Notes: a model not told the origin generated them from the sequence alone. Shown: positions 1 to 7,795, numbered from the stretch's first letter. The stretch: DNA of 34,706 bases from Aeolococcus sp035552595 (GCA_035552595.1 DASZKZ010000077.1:1-34706); one strand, 5' to 3'. Numbers and translations are program-made.

Positions 1-65
1 GTCTGGCTGATGTTCTCCTCGTCCTCGACCACGAGGATGCGCTTGGGCCCGCGTCCGGCGGTCAT
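1..65 (-). CDS. Response regulator, N-terminal fragment (PhoB/PhoP-type by context)
   Basis: Only the first 21 codons are inside the window; the gene continues past the left edge. The visible protein begins MTAGRGPKRILVVEDEENIS, the first beta strand and acidic pocket (VVEDEE) of a receiver domain, so this is a two-component response regulator. Its ATG shares one base with the phoU stop codon (TGATG), so it is translationally coupled to phoU in a pstB-phoU-regulator unit. A PhoR-like kinase lies at the far end of the divergent pst unit, so this is most likely its partner and the activator of the Pho regulon. The output domain is not visible, so assignment to the PhoB/PhoP (OmpR) subfamily is inference from context. 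Confidence 0.8.
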   Translation of the reverse strand, partial: MTAGRGPKRILVVEDEENISQ

Positions 66-736
66 CAGCCGAGCTCCTCGACGTTGCCGGTCTCGAGGAA
101 GACGAGGTCCTCCGCCAGGTTGGTGACGCGATCAGCGATGCGCTCCATGTTCATGGCGACCAGGATCATCTGGGTGCCGGCGTAGACGCTGCGGCTGTCG
201 CCGACCATGAGCTGGAGGATGTCATCGACGATGCGGTGGTAGATGCGGTCGACGCGGTCATCGCGGGCGGCGATCTCCCGGGCACGGTCGATGTCCCGGG
301 CCACCAGCGCGTTGAGCATGTCGCGGACCTGCTCGGCACAGGTACGCGAGAGGACGCCGAGGTCGATGGGCGCGCCCAGTGGGGGCAGATCGGCGAGGTT
401 GCGCCCGATGCGGGCGATGTTGACGCAGTGATCGCCCATGCGCTCCAGCTCGTCGGACATGTGCAGGAAGCCAAGGATCTCGCGAAGGTCGCGGGCCACC
501 GGAGCCTGGGTGAGGATCACCGACAGGCAATGCTCGTGCACCTCGGCCTGGCGCGCGTTGAGCTTGGCGTCGCCGGTGATGACGGTCGAGGCCATCTCGA
601 CGTCGCGGTCGAGGAGGGCGCGAGTGGCGCGGGCGATGGCCACGTCGACCATCTCCCCCATCTCCAGCACCAGATCGCGCACCTGCCGCTGCTCGGTCTC
701 CAGCGAGGGTCGATGGGGGTGAGCGTGTTCCTCCAT
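65..736 (-). CDS. phoU: Phosphate transport system regulatory protein PhoU
   Basis: The 223-residue protein has the length and all-helical pattern of PhoU, which carries two repeated three-helix bundles with metal-binding acidic motifs. Visible family segments are the N-terminal helix (LVLEMGEMVDVAIARATRAL), the first-repeat motif DELERMGDHCVNIAR near residue 95 and the second-repeat motif MERIADRVTNLAEDLVF near residue 197. The two E-R-(M/I)-(G/A)-D motifs are the usual metal-binding signatures. PhoU links the Pst transporter to the sensor kinase and represses the Pho response when phosphate is plentiful. Its ATG overlaps the pstB stop codon (TGATG) and its stop overlaps the response-regulator ATG, so the three genes are coupled. 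Confidence 0.95.
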   Translation of the reverse strand: MEEHAHPHRPSLETEQRQVRDLVLEMGEMVDVAIARATRALLDRDVEMASTVITGDAKLNARQAEVHEHCLSVILTQAPVARDLREILGFLHMSDELERMGDHCVNIARIGRNLADLPPLGAPIDLGVLSRTCAEQVRDMLNALVARDIDRAREIAARDDRVDRIYHRIVDDILQLMVGDSRSVYAGTQMILVAMNMERIADRVTNLAEDLVFLETGNVEELG

Positions 737-1581
737 CAGCCAAACCGGCCGGTGATGTAATCCTCGGTGCGCCGGTCGTGGGGCCGGTTGAAGAGCTCGC
801 GGGTGGTGTTCAGCTCGACGAGCTCACCGGCCCTGCCTTCACCCATGAGCATGAAGGCGGTGATGTCGCTGACCCGGGCGGCCTGCTGCATGTTGTGGGT
901 CACGATGACGATTGTCACCTCATCGCGGAAATCGCGCATCAGCTCCTCCACCCGCAGGGTGGCGATGGGATCGAGGGCGGAGGTGGGCTCATCCATGAGG
1001 ATCACCTCCGGCTCGACCGCCAGGCTGCGAGCCAGGCAGAGCCTCTGCTGCTGGCCTCCGGACAGGCCCAGGGCCGACTTGTCGAGGCGGTCCTTGGCCT
1101 CGTCCCAGAGGCCGGCGCGTCCCAGGGCGCGCTGCACCGGTTCCTCGAGGTCGGCCCGGCTGCGCCGCCGCTCCAGGCGCAGCCCGTAGGCGACGTTGTC
1201 GAAGATCGACATGGGGAAGGGGTTGGGCCGCTGGAAGAGCATGCCGACGCGGCGGCGAAGGGCGATGACGCCCGCAGGATCCACCGGCGCCGGGGAACCG
1301 TCGAGGAGGATCTCTCCGCTGCTCCGGTAGCCGGGCACCAGATCGTTCATGCGGTTGATGGCGCGCAGCAGGGTGCTCTTGCCGCAGCCGCTGGGGCCGA
1401 TGATCGCCGTGATCCGCCCCTTGGCCGCCGCGAAGTTGATCTTGCGCAGCGCCTGGAAATCGCCGTACCAGGTGTCGAGGGCCCGTGTCTCGAGCACCGT
1501 CGGGGGCAGGGGCTCCGCGTCGCTCGCCACTGCGGGGACCATATCGGACGCCACCTGGATGTGGATGGGGTCGGCTGACAT
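736..1581 (-). CDS. pstB: Phosphate ABC transporter ATP-binding protein PstB
   Basis: The 281-residue ABC ATPase contains Walker A GPSGCGKST (residues 62-70), a Q-loop at Gln117 in the PstB-typical FQRPNPFPMSIFDNVAYGLR stretch, signature LSGGQQQR (173-180), Walker B ILMDEPTSALDP (about 194-205) and the H-loop VTHNMQQAARVSD near residue 228. FQ(R/K)PNPFPMSI separates PstB from other importers. It energises phosphate import with PstC and PstA at the membrane. About 30 N-terminal residues precede the ABC fold, so the start could be slightly downstream; the chosen ATG has a GAGGG element 10 nt upstream. pstB is transcribed away from pstSCA, an uncommon split of the operon. Confidence 0.96.
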   Translation of the reverse strand: MSADPIHIQVASDMVPAVASDAEPLPPTVLETRALDTWYGDFQALRKINFAAAKGRITAIIGPSGCGKSTLLRAINRMNDLVPGYRSSGEILLDGSPAPVDPAGVIALRRRVGMLFQRPNPFPMSIFDNVAYGLRLERRRSRADLEEPVQRALGRAGLWDEAKDRLDKSALGLSGGQQQRLCLARSLAVEPEVILMDEPTSALDPIATLRVEELMRDFRDEVTIVIVTHNMQQAARVSDITAFMLMGEGRAGELVELNTTRELFNRPHDRRTEDYITGRFG

Positions 1582-1888
1582 CTATCGCATTCCCTCGGCT
1601 CCGGCACGCGCCGGCCCTGGGGCAGGTCCACCCGGCGCATTGAACTCGACCGAGGCCCCGCTGATCAACCTGGTCACCACCACATCGTGAAGCTGGGCAG
1701 GTGTGGCCCATGTTGTGCCTTGGTTAAGCCTTCGTTAAGGCGGCGGCCTCGAGGCACCGCCTCGGCCGGCGGTCGGGTTAACACGACGACAACCGGCGCA
1801 TAACCCGCCGATCCCGGGCGGTGCTCGACCATGGCCGCGGGTCGACCGACTGTCGGGCCCCCACCGCTAAGAGAGGAGATTGGGAGAA
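1582..1888. other. Divergent pstB/pstS control region
   Basis: This 307-bp gene-free stretch separates the leftward pstB-phoU-regulator unit from the rightward pstSCA-kinase unit. It contains four tandem 11-bp repeats (1701-1744), a small inverted repeat GAGGC-ACC-GCCTC (1751-1763), a GTTAAC hexamer (1777-1782) and the pstS ribosome-binding site (AGAGGAG, 1872-1878). I could not identify a convincing -10/-35 pair for either direction. Activator-dependent Pho promoters often lack a good -35, so this is not surprising. Confidence 0.7.
1701..1744. promoter_or_regulatory. Pho-box-like array: four tandem 11-bp direct repeats
   Basis: Four consecutive 11-mers stand head to tail: GTGTGGCCCAT, GTTGTGCCTTG, GTTAAGCCTTC and GTTAAGGCGGC. 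The shared pattern is GT(T/G)NNG(C/G)C with exact 11-bp spacing. PhoB/PhoP-family response regulators bind direct repeats with an 11-bp period, with a family-dependent repeat sequence. The position between two divergent pst/pho units makes this the expected operator for the regulator that begins at position 65. Read on the other strand the repeats end in TTAAC or similar, resembling Bacillus PhoP boxes, so the driven direction is undetermined and may be both. Confidence 0.7.
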
Positions 1889-3052
1889 GTGAGAACAGCC
1901 ACCTTGCGCACCGGGGCGGTCGCGATCGCCATGCTCGGATTGCTCGACGCATGCGGCGCCGCCGACACCCCGAGCAGCGCAGCCACCTCGAGCACGCCGG
2001 GTGCCACGGCCGTCTGCCAGGGCACCACGGCGAACCCCGGCTACACCAACGGCATCGCCAACCAGCCCAGCCAGGCAACGTCGCTCAGCGGAGCTGGATC
2101 AACGTTCGTGGCACCGATGATGTCGGTCTGGACCTCGGGGTACGCTGCCAAAGGCGTGCAGGTCGCCTACCAATCGATCGGCTCCGGCGGGGGCATCAAG
2201 CAGGTCCAGTCCGGCACCGTCGACTTCGGCGACTCCGACGCGTACATGAAGGACAGCGACATCGCCCTGGCCAAGGGACCCATCCTCCAGGTGCCGCTGG
2301 TGCTGGCGCCGGTCGTCGTCACCTACAACCTGCCCGGGGTCACCACAGCCCTGAAGCTCGACGGCGAGACCGTCGGCAAGATCTTCGCCGGCCAGATCAC
2401 CAGCTGGGACGACCCCGCCATCAAGAGCCAGAACTCGGGGGTGTCGCTGCCCACGCTGCCCATCGCCACCGTCCACCGCTCTGACGGCTCGGGGACGACC
2501 GACATCTTCACCGACTTCCTCACCAAGGAGAGCCCCAGCTGGGTCACCGCCCTGGGCGGCGCCACCAAGAGCCGCGGCAAGACCGTGGCGTGGCCCTCCG
2601 GTATCGGCGGCAAGGGCAACGAGGGGGTGTCCGGAGCCGTTGGCCAGACCTCAGGGGCCATCGGCTACGTCGAGCTGGGATATGCGCTCACCCAGCATCT
2701 CAGCTACGCGGATGTCAAGAACAAGTCGGGCGCCTACATCGAGCCCTGCAACCAGACCGTTCTGGCCGCCAGCAGCGGCGTCACCTACCCGGCCGATCTC
2801 CGCTTCGATCTGACCGACGCCAGCGACACGCACGCCTACCCGATCACCGGGACCACCTGGGCACTGATCTATCAGAATCAGACCAGCGCCAGCAAGGCGG
2901 CGGCGCTGCTCAACTTCTTCTCGTGGGTGCTCACCTCGGGCCAGGATCAGACCTCCAGCGTCAACTACCAGCCGCTCGGCAAGGACCTGCAGCGGAAGTG
3001 CATCGACCAGCTCAAGAAGATGACGCTCAACGGCCAGCCGATCGTCCAATGA
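1889..3052 (+). CDS. pstS: Phosphate-binding lipoprotein PstS
   Basis: A periplasmic-binding protein of about 387 residues that captures phosphate outside the membrane and delivers it to PstCA. GTG at 1889 is preferred over TTG at 1880 because AGAGGAG (1872-1878) then sits 10 nt upstream, and the product begins with a short signal peptide ending LLDAC, a lipobox-like site for lipid anchoring (the Asp at -2 is unusual). The mature part shows PstS signatures: LSGAGSTFVAPMMSVW, YQSIGSGGGIKQVQSGTVDFGDSDA (phosphate contacts), ITSWDDPAIKS and VHRSDGSGTTDIFTDFL. A 31-bp gap separates it from pstC. Confidence 0.95.
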   Translation: MRTATLRTGAVAIAMLGLLDACGAADTPSSAATSSTPGATAVCQGTTANPGYTNGIANQPSQATSLSGAGSTFVAPMMSVWTSGYAAKGVQVAYQSIGSGGGIKQVQSGTVDFGDSDAYMKDSDIALAKGPILQVPLVLAPVVVTYNLPGVTTALKLDGETVGKIFAGQITSWDDPAIKSQNSGVSLPTLPIATVHRSDGSGTTDIFTDFLTKESPSWVTALGGATKSRGKTVAWPSGIGGKGNEGVSGAVGQTSGAIGYVELGYALTQHLSYADVKNKSGAYIEPCNQTVLAASSGVTYPADLRFDLTDASDTHAYPITGTTWALIYQNQTSASKAAALLNFFSWVLTSGQDQTSSVNYQPLGKDLQRKCIDQLKKMTLNGQPIVQ

Positions 3053-3083
3053 CCTCCGACGCTCAGCGGCGATCGAACGCCCG

Positions 3084-4082
3084 ATGAGCGCACAGTCCGA
3101 CCTCACCGCCCGTGTGACCCGCCCTCGAGGGCGGGTCACGCAGTGGGTCGGTGGCGACGGGCTGTTCCGCGCCGTGGTCACGCTCTGCTCCGCGGTGGTG
3201 CTGGTCACCATCGTGGCCATGGTGATCTTCCTGCTGGTGCAGGGCTTTGACGCCATCCGGCACTACGGGTTCTTCAGCTTCCTGACCTCGGCGCGCTGGG
3301 CGCCGTCGGAGGCCGATCCCACCCAGTCGTCACCAAACCCGTACGGCATCCTCCAGTTCATCTACGGCACCTTGATCACCTCGCTGATCGCCATGCTCCT
3401 GGCGGTTCCGGTGGCGGTGGCGGTGGCGCTGTACATCACCAATTTCGCACCCCTTCGCCTGCGCCGGGGGCTGTCCTCCCTGGTGGACCTGCTCGCCGCC
3501 GTGCCCAGCGTGGTGTACGGCTTCTGGGGCATCTTCGCGCTCATCCCGGCGCTCAAGCCGATCGGAGACTTCCTGGCGGCGACGCTCGGCAAGATCCCGA
3601 TCATCGGTGTGGCCTTCTCAGGGCCCTATTTCGGCTATTCGTACTTCACCGCGGGCGTGGTGCTCGCCATCATGGTGCTGCCCATCATCGCCGCCGTCTG
3701 CCGCGAGATCTTCGCCACCACCGCGACCAGCTGGAAGGAGGCGGCCACGGCCCTCGGGGCCACCCCCTGGGAGGTGGCCAGGGTGGCCGTCTACCGGCCG
3801 TCTCGAACCGGCATCCTGGGGGCCTCCATCCTCGGTTTGGGCCGCGCGCTCGGGGAGACGATCGCGGTCACCATGGTGATCGGCAACAGTGTCCTGGCCA
3901 TCAACAAGAGCATCCTCGGCCAGGGCGCCACCATGGCCAGCGTCATCGCCAACGAGTTCACCGAGGCGACGGAGCCGTTCCATCTGCAGGCCCTGTTCGT
4001 GGTGGGCTTCTGGCTGCTCATCGTGGCGCTCATCGTCAACGTCATCGCGCGCCGGATCGTGGCCGCCCAGGCAGCTCGTTGA
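3084..4082 (+). CDS. pstC: Phosphate ABC transporter permease PstC
   Basis: This 332-residue membrane permease pairs with PstA to form the phosphate channel. It has an N-terminal membrane segment (about residues 29-52), a periplasmic loop and five further hydrophobic helices. The cytoplasmic coupling loop EAATALGATPWEVARVAVYR (around residues 213-232) is the EAA motif that docks on PstB. LDLLAAVPSVVYG and LGRALGETIAVTMVIGN are typical PstC stretches. The ATG lies 31 bp after pstS, and the stop overlaps the pstA TTG start. Codons 11-19 contain a perfect 26-bp palindrome, listed separately. Confidence 0.95.
   Translation: MSAQSDLTARVTRPRGRVTQWVGGDGLFRAVVTLCSAVVLVTIVAMVIFLLVQGFDAIRHYGFFSFLTSARWAPSEADPTQSSPNPYGILQFIYGTLITSLIAMLLAVPVAVAVALYITNFAPLRLRRGLSSLVDLLAAVPSVVYGFWGIFALIPALKPIGDFLAATLGKIPIIGVAFSGPYFGYSYFTAGVVLAIMVLPIIAAVCREIFATTATSWKEAATALGATPWEVARVAVYRPSRTGILGASILGLGRALGETIAVTMVIGNSVLAINKSILGQGATMASVIANEFTEATEPFHLQALFVVGFWLLIVALIVNVIARRIVAAQAAR
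3114..3139. repeat. Perfect 26-bp palindrome within the 5' end of pstC
   Basis: The arm GTGACCCGCCCTC (3114-3126) is followed directly by its exact reverse complement (3127-3139), with no spacer. It encodes residues 11-19 of PstC, upstream of the first membrane segment and 30 nt after the start codon. In mRNA it could form a very stable hairpin next to the ribosome-binding region; as DNA it could be a dimeric protein-binding site. No U-tract follows, so it is not an intrinsic terminator. Function is unknown. Confidence 0.6.
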
Positions 4083-4948
4083 GCGCACTCGCCGCCGAGA
4101 TCGCCGCCTACACCGCCAAGCGTCGCCACCGCAGCGCGGTCGCCACCGCGATGCTGGCGCTGATGATGGCTGCGGTCATCGGGGTGCTCGCCTGGGTGCT
4201 CCTGTACGTTGCGGTGCAGGGGTTCAGCGCTCTGACGCCGGGTTTCTTCGTGAGCAACCCGCCCGGCAACCCCGGAGCCATCGGCGGTGGCTTCGCCAAC
4301 GGCATCCTCGGCAGCCTGATCATCGTTGGGCTGGCGGCGCTGATCTCTGTGCCGATCGGCATCCTGACCGCCATCTACCTCGCCGAATACGGACGGGGGC
4401 GCTGGTCGAACACGGTCAGCTTCTTCACCGACGTCCTCATCGGCATCCCCACCATCGTGACCGGAGCATTCGTGTACTCCATCTGGGTGATCCGCTTCGG
4501 CTTCTCGGGTTTCGCGGGCTCGCTCGCCCTGGCCATCGTCATGCTGCCGCTGATCATCAGGACGACAACACAGATGCTCAAGCTGGTCCCCGACGAGCTC
4601 CGCGAGGCCAGCCTCGCGCTCGGGGCCAGCCAGCGCAAGACGGTCCTGCGCATCGTCCTTCCGGCTGCACTGCCGGGGATCATCACCGGGCTGATGCTGG
4701 CCATCGCCCGGGCCATGGGTGAGACAGCTCCTCTCCTGCTGACCGCGCTCGGGAACGAACTGTTCACCGAGTTGAACCCGGGCAAGCGAATGTCGACCCT
4801 GTCACTGCAGATCTTCAACAACGCCATCACCGGCTTCAGGGCTGGTCAGGCCCGGGCATGGGCCGGTGCGCTGACGCTGGTGGGAATTGTCCTGGTCCTC
4901 ACGGTCGTCGCTCGGTTCTTTGCGCGGCGCAGCCGGGTGGCGCGATGA
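4079..4948 (+). CDS. pstA: Phosphate ABC transporter permease PstA
   Basis: This 289-residue permease is the partner of PstC. The start is a TTG overlapping the pstC stop (TTGA), the only start that keeps the whole family-length protein. Hydrophobic segments begin at about residue 22 (VATAMLALMMAAVIGVLAWV), followed by the PstA-typical stretches GGGFANGILGSLIIVGLAALISVPIG and AIYLAEYGRG, and the EAA coupling loop REASLALGASQRKTVLRIVL (about residues 179-198). ARAMGETAPLLLTALGN is also characteristic. It forms the translocation path with PstC and receives energy from PstB. Its stop overlaps the kinase start (ATGA). Confidence 0.95.
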   Translation: MSALAAEIAAYTAKRRHRSAVATAMLALMMAAVIGVLAWVLLYVAVQGFSALTPGFFVSNPPGNPGAIGGGFANGILGSLIIVGLAALISVPIGILTAIYLAEYGRGRWSNTVSFFTDVLIGIPTIVTGAFVYSIWVIRFGFSGFAGSLALAIVMLPLIIRTTTQMLKLVPDELREASLALGASQRKTVLRIVLPAALPGIITGLMLAIARAMGETAPLLLTALGNELFTELNPGKRMSTLSLQIFNNAITGFRAGQARAWAGALTLVGIVLVLTVVARFFARRSRVAR

Positions 4949-6084
4949 CGGGTGTCCCCGACGCAGGACGCTCCGCCGCCGCCGCGGTGAGCTTCGATCG
5001 TATCCTCAGCGATGTGGAGCCATCGGACTGGGCAGCCTCGATGCCGCTCGCCGATGTCCTGGCCGAGGTGCTCGAGGGTTCGGATGAAGGATTGCTGGTC
5101 GTCGATGACGACGGACTGATCCGCTTCGCCTCGCCCACCGCTCTGCGTCACCTCGAGCTCCGCCCCAACGCCATCGGCACCCCCATCGCCGAAGCCCACG
5201 GCGACTACCGGCTGGTGCGGCTGCTGACCAGCGCAGCCGGGACGGACGAGGTGATCGAAACCCACTGGAGCACCACCCACCGCGAGCTCTCGGCACGCGC
5301 CCGGCGCCTCTCCCGGCCTGCGGAGGGGGTTCTCGTCTGGGTGCGCGACGAGACCCGGATGCGCCACCTCGAGAAGATGCGCCGCGACTTCATCAGCAAC
5401 GTCTCGCACGAGCTGCGCACCCCGCTTGCGGCGATGCGCGTGATGGCTGAGACGCTGCTCGCCGGCGCGCTCCACGACGGCCCTGCCGCGCAGGAGTTCG
5501 TGCACCGGATCGGTCTCGAGGTCGAGCAGATGTCCCAGATGGTGGAGGAGCTCCTCGAGCTCAGCGCGCTGGAGGGCGAGGAACGGCCCGTTCCCGACGA
5601 GGCGGTCCCGGTCGTCGACCTGCTCATCGCCATCGACCGGCTCCGGCCGCTGATCGAGTCCAAGAACATCAACCTGGTCTTCGACGTCCCCGCCGACATC
5701 CCTCCCATCCGCGGCGATGTGACCCACCTCCAGAACGTCCTCCGCAACCTCGTGCACAACGCCGTCAAGTTCACCCCGCCGCGGGGAGCCATCACCGTCG
5801 CAGCCGCCGTCGCCGGGAACCGAGGTGAGCGAGTCGAGCTGCGCTGCACCGACACCGGCGTCGGCATCCGTTCCGACGACCTGACGCGCATCTTCGAGCG
5901 CTTCTGGAAGGCGGACAGCTCGCGGCGTCGCGACGGAGAGGGGTCGGGGCTGGGCCTGGCCATCGCGCGCCACGTCGTCGCCGCCCACCAGGGGACGATC
6001 CGCGTCGAGTCGGAGCTGGGGCGGGGCAGCAGCTTCGTGGTGGTGCTTCCCAGGTGGGCCGGCTCGGACGCGGCCATCGCCTGA
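4945..6084 (+). CDS. PhoR-like sensor histidine kinase without membrane segments
   Basis: A 379-residue histidine kinase starting at the ATG that overlaps the pstA stop (ATGA). A PAS-like sensor region (about 43-135, with EGSDEGLLVVDDDGLIRFAS) leads into the H-box SNVSHELRTPL with phospho-accepting His155, then N-box LRNLVHNAVKF (Asn272), G1 DTGVGI (303-308) and G2 GSGLGL (333-338). This is the PhoR/WalK-type catalytic core. It probably phosphorylates the regulator beginning at position 65. No hydrophobic segment long enough to cross the membrane is visible, unlike classical PhoR, so it appears cytosolic and may read signals only through PhoU/Pst contact or its PAS domain. The symbol is left blank because the role is inferred from operon context. 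Confidence 0.88.
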   Translation: MTGVPDAGRSAAAAVSFDRILSDVEPSDWAASMPLADVLAEVLEGSDEGLLVVDDDGLIRFASPTALRHLELRPNAIGTPIAEAHGDYRLVRLLTSAAGTDEVIETHWSTTHRELSARARRLSRPAEGVLVWVRDETRMRHLEKMRRDFISNVSHELRTPLAAMRVMAETLLAGALHDGPAAQEFVHRIGLEVEQMSQMVEELLELSALEGEERPVPDEAVPVVDLLIAIDRLRPLIESKNINLVFDVPADIPPIRGDVTHLQNVLRNLVHNAVKFTPPRGAITVAAAVAGNRGERVELRCTDTGVGIRSDDLTRIFERFWKADSSRRRDGEGSGLGLAIARHVVAAHQGTIRVESELGRGSSFVVVLPRWAGSDAAIA

Positions 6085-6107
6085 CCTCCGGGCCGTGAAC
6101 GACCCGG

Positions 6108-7250
6108 TCAGCGCGGCGCGGCGCGGGCGGCGTCGAGCCACGCCGGCAGCGGCTCGGAATCGACCATCCGGCCCACCAGCGCGGTCGCGGAGCGGAGCGC
6201 GAATCCCATGCCATGGCCGGTGTACCCGGCGCACACGTGGATACGATGGCAGCCCGGGGCAAGCCCCACCAGGGGAAGCCCGTCCTCGCTGAAGCCCATG
6301 GTCCCGGCCCAGCGATGCGTCACCGTCGCGCCTCCCACCAGCTCGGCGACCTGATGGTCGAGATGGGACTGCACGGTGGCGGTGGGGGTGACGTCATAGC
6401 CCACCTCGGCGCGCAGCGCGCGATTCCGGAAGCCGCCCACGAGCACGCGCCCATCGTCGCGCTGCCTCCAATAGCGGTGGCCCCACTCCGCGTACACCGG
6501 ACGGGCGATGCAGGGAGCGGTGGGGGCCGTGGCCAGCATCTGAGCGCGGACCGGCCTGATCGGCACCGCCGGCAGCAGCTCGGCGGTCCAGGCGTTGGTG
6601 GCCAGCACCACCGCCGACGCCTCCAGCTCACCACCTTCGAGGCCGACGCTCACGCTGTTTGCGCCTTCCTCGACAGAAACAACGTTCTGGTGCTCGTGGA
6701 CCCGGTCAGCATTGGCGAGCGCGAGACCGCGCACCAGGCGCAGCGGGTCGATCTCGCCGTCAGCGGGATTGAGCAGCGTGCAGAGCGCCCCCAGGGGATG
6801 GTCGACCGCCGTCATCCGGCCGGGCAGCCCGTCCTCCGCCAGAAGCGTGGCGGCCTCCTCGATGCTGGCGGCCTCCGCGGCATCGAGGGCCACGGTCAGG
6901 CTGCCGCGAACCTGGTGGGCGGAGTCGCAGGGCGCGGCCGCGGCGGCGACGAGGCGGTGATTCTCCAGCGTGAATCGCCACACCTCCGCGGCCACGCCGC
7001 GTCCGTACCGGGCCACCGCGCGGGCGTAGTTCTCCGCCACCCCGGCCAGCAGGAACCCGGCATTGCGGCCACTGGCGCCCGCAGCCAGGTGGTCGCGCTC
7101 GAGGAGGATGGCGTCGACCCCGCGCTCGCACAGCGCTCGGAGGAGCGCGACGCCGGTGATCCCGCCCCCGACGATGACCACCTCGGCGCCATCGGGCAGC
7201 GGCGCCGGAGGTGGCAGGGCGTCGCGCGTACCCCAGATCGATCCGATCAC
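6108..7250 (-). CDS. FAD-dependent amine/amino-acid oxidase (DAO family)
   Basis: A 380-residue flavoprotein of the D-amino-acid oxidase-like (DadA/PuuB/glycine oxidase) fold. It has the dinucleotide-binding motif VVIVGGGITG (about 24-33) followed by an acidic residue ending the second strand (ILLERDHLAAGASGRNAGF), the SGRNAG segment typical of gamma-glutamylputrescine oxidase-like proteins, and the C-terminal FAD-contact stretch AGYTGHGMGFALRSATALV. It would oxidise the C-N bond of an amine or amino acid and release H2O2; the substrate cannot be read from sequence. The start is GTG; no other start precedes the FAD motif. That GTG sits in the loop of a strong inverted repeat. The gene follows mgsA by 34 bp and converges with the kinase gene, 23 bp apart. 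Confidence 0.85.
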   Translation of the reverse strand: MIGSIWGTRDALPPPAPLPDGAEVVIVGGGITGVALLRALCERGVDAILLERDHLAAGASGRNAGFLLAGVAENYARAVARYGRGVAAEVWRFTLENHRLVAAAAAPCDSAHQVRGSLTVALDAAEAASIEEAATLLAEDGLPGRMTAVDHPLGALCTLLNPADGEIDPLRLVRGLALANADRVHEHQNVVSVEEGANSVSVGLEGGELEASAVVLATNAWTAELLPAVPIRPVRAQMLATAPTAPCIARPVYAEWGHRYWRQRDDGRVLVGGFRNRALRAEVGYDVTPTATVQSHLDHQVAELVGGATVTHRWAGTMGFSEDGLPLVGLAPGCHRIHVCAGYTGHGMGFALRSATALVGRMVDSEPLPAWLDAARAAPR

Positions 7251-7266
7251 GGGATCGATTCTGGGG
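7231..7266. repeat. Inverted repeat enclosing the start codon of the FAD oxidase gene
   Basis: The arm CCCCAGATCGATCC (7231-7244) pairs with GGATCGATTCTGGGG (7252-7266), leaving one bulged base. The seven-base loop contains the GTG start codon (7250-7248, minus strand). The mRNA could form a hairpin of about 14 bp presenting or hiding the start codon. The arms carry several GATC sites. No U-tract follows in the minus direction, so a terminator between mgsA and the oxidase is unlikely. It could be a translational switch or a protein operator. Confidence 0.55.
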
Positions 7267-7284
7267 TGAGCGGGGAGTCGGTTG

Positions 7285-7725
7285 TCAGCTGGCGATGACG
7301 TCGAGCAGATTGCGCTCCTGCACCACGTCGAGCATCGGCGAGCTGATCAGGTGATCGGCGGTGGCGATGTTGGTGGCCAGGGGAACGTTGCGCACGTTGC
7401 AGATGCGCAGCAGGGTCTGGATGTCGGGGTCGTGGGGATGCTTGTCGAGCGGATCGACGATGAAGAGAACGGCATCGATCTTGCCCTCGACAACCAGGTT
7501 GGCGATCTGCACGTCGCCCCCGTGCGGTCCGCTCTCGACGCTCTGGATCTGCAGACCGACCTTCTCGCGCAACATGCGCGCGGTGGTGCTGGTGCCGATC
7601 AGCCGGCACCGTTGCAGGCGCTCCCTGTTGTACGTGGCAAACGCCACCAGGTCGACCTTCTTGCCGTCGTGCGCGATGATCGCCAGGCGAGGCGAGCGAT
7701 TCTCGGCGCTGATGTCGATCTTCAT
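7285..7725 (-). CDS. mgsA: Methylglyoxal synthase
   Basis: A 146-residue cytosolic enzyme converting dihydroxyacetone phosphate to methylglyoxal and phosphate, a bypass that relieves sugar-phosphate stress. Family positions are conserved even in numbering: His19-Asp20 (IIAHD), the phosphate-binding GTSTT (44-48), SGPHGGDVQ with catalytic Asp71, Asp91, His98 and Asp101 (DPLDKHPHDPD), and PLATNIATAD (115-124). Length matches the family (about 150). The ATG is preceded by TACACT at a 6-nt distance with little room for a leader. The FAD oxidase follows 34 bp downstream and may be co-transcribed. Confidence 0.95.
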   Translation of the reverse strand: MKIDISAENRSPRLAIIAHDGKKVDLVAFATYNRERLQRCRLIGTSTTARMLREKVGLQIQSVESGPHGGDVQIANLVVEGKIDAVLFIVDPLDKHPHDPDIQTLLRICNVRNVPLATNIATADHLISSPMLDVVQERNLLDVIAS

Positions 7726-7731
7726 GCCTCA

Positions 7732-7737
7732 AGTGTA
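7732..7737 (-). promoter_or_regulatory. -10 element for mgsA (leaderless type)
   Basis: TACACT on the minus strand lies 6 nt before the mgsA ATG. A start site about 6-7 nt downstream of this hexamer would coincide with the ATG, giving a leaderless mRNA. The same hexamer at the same distance precedes argC. Confidence 0.55.
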
Positions 7738-7795
7738 TCGAGCATCCGTGGTCTCACCGCTTCGGCGCCGGTGCACAGACATGCCCGGCCCAGGC

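Noticed and set aside
6085..6107. Possible terminator between the kinase and FAD oxidase genes
   Set aside because: CCGGG...CCCGG is only 5 bp with a 10-nt loop and no T-tract in either direction; too weak to call.
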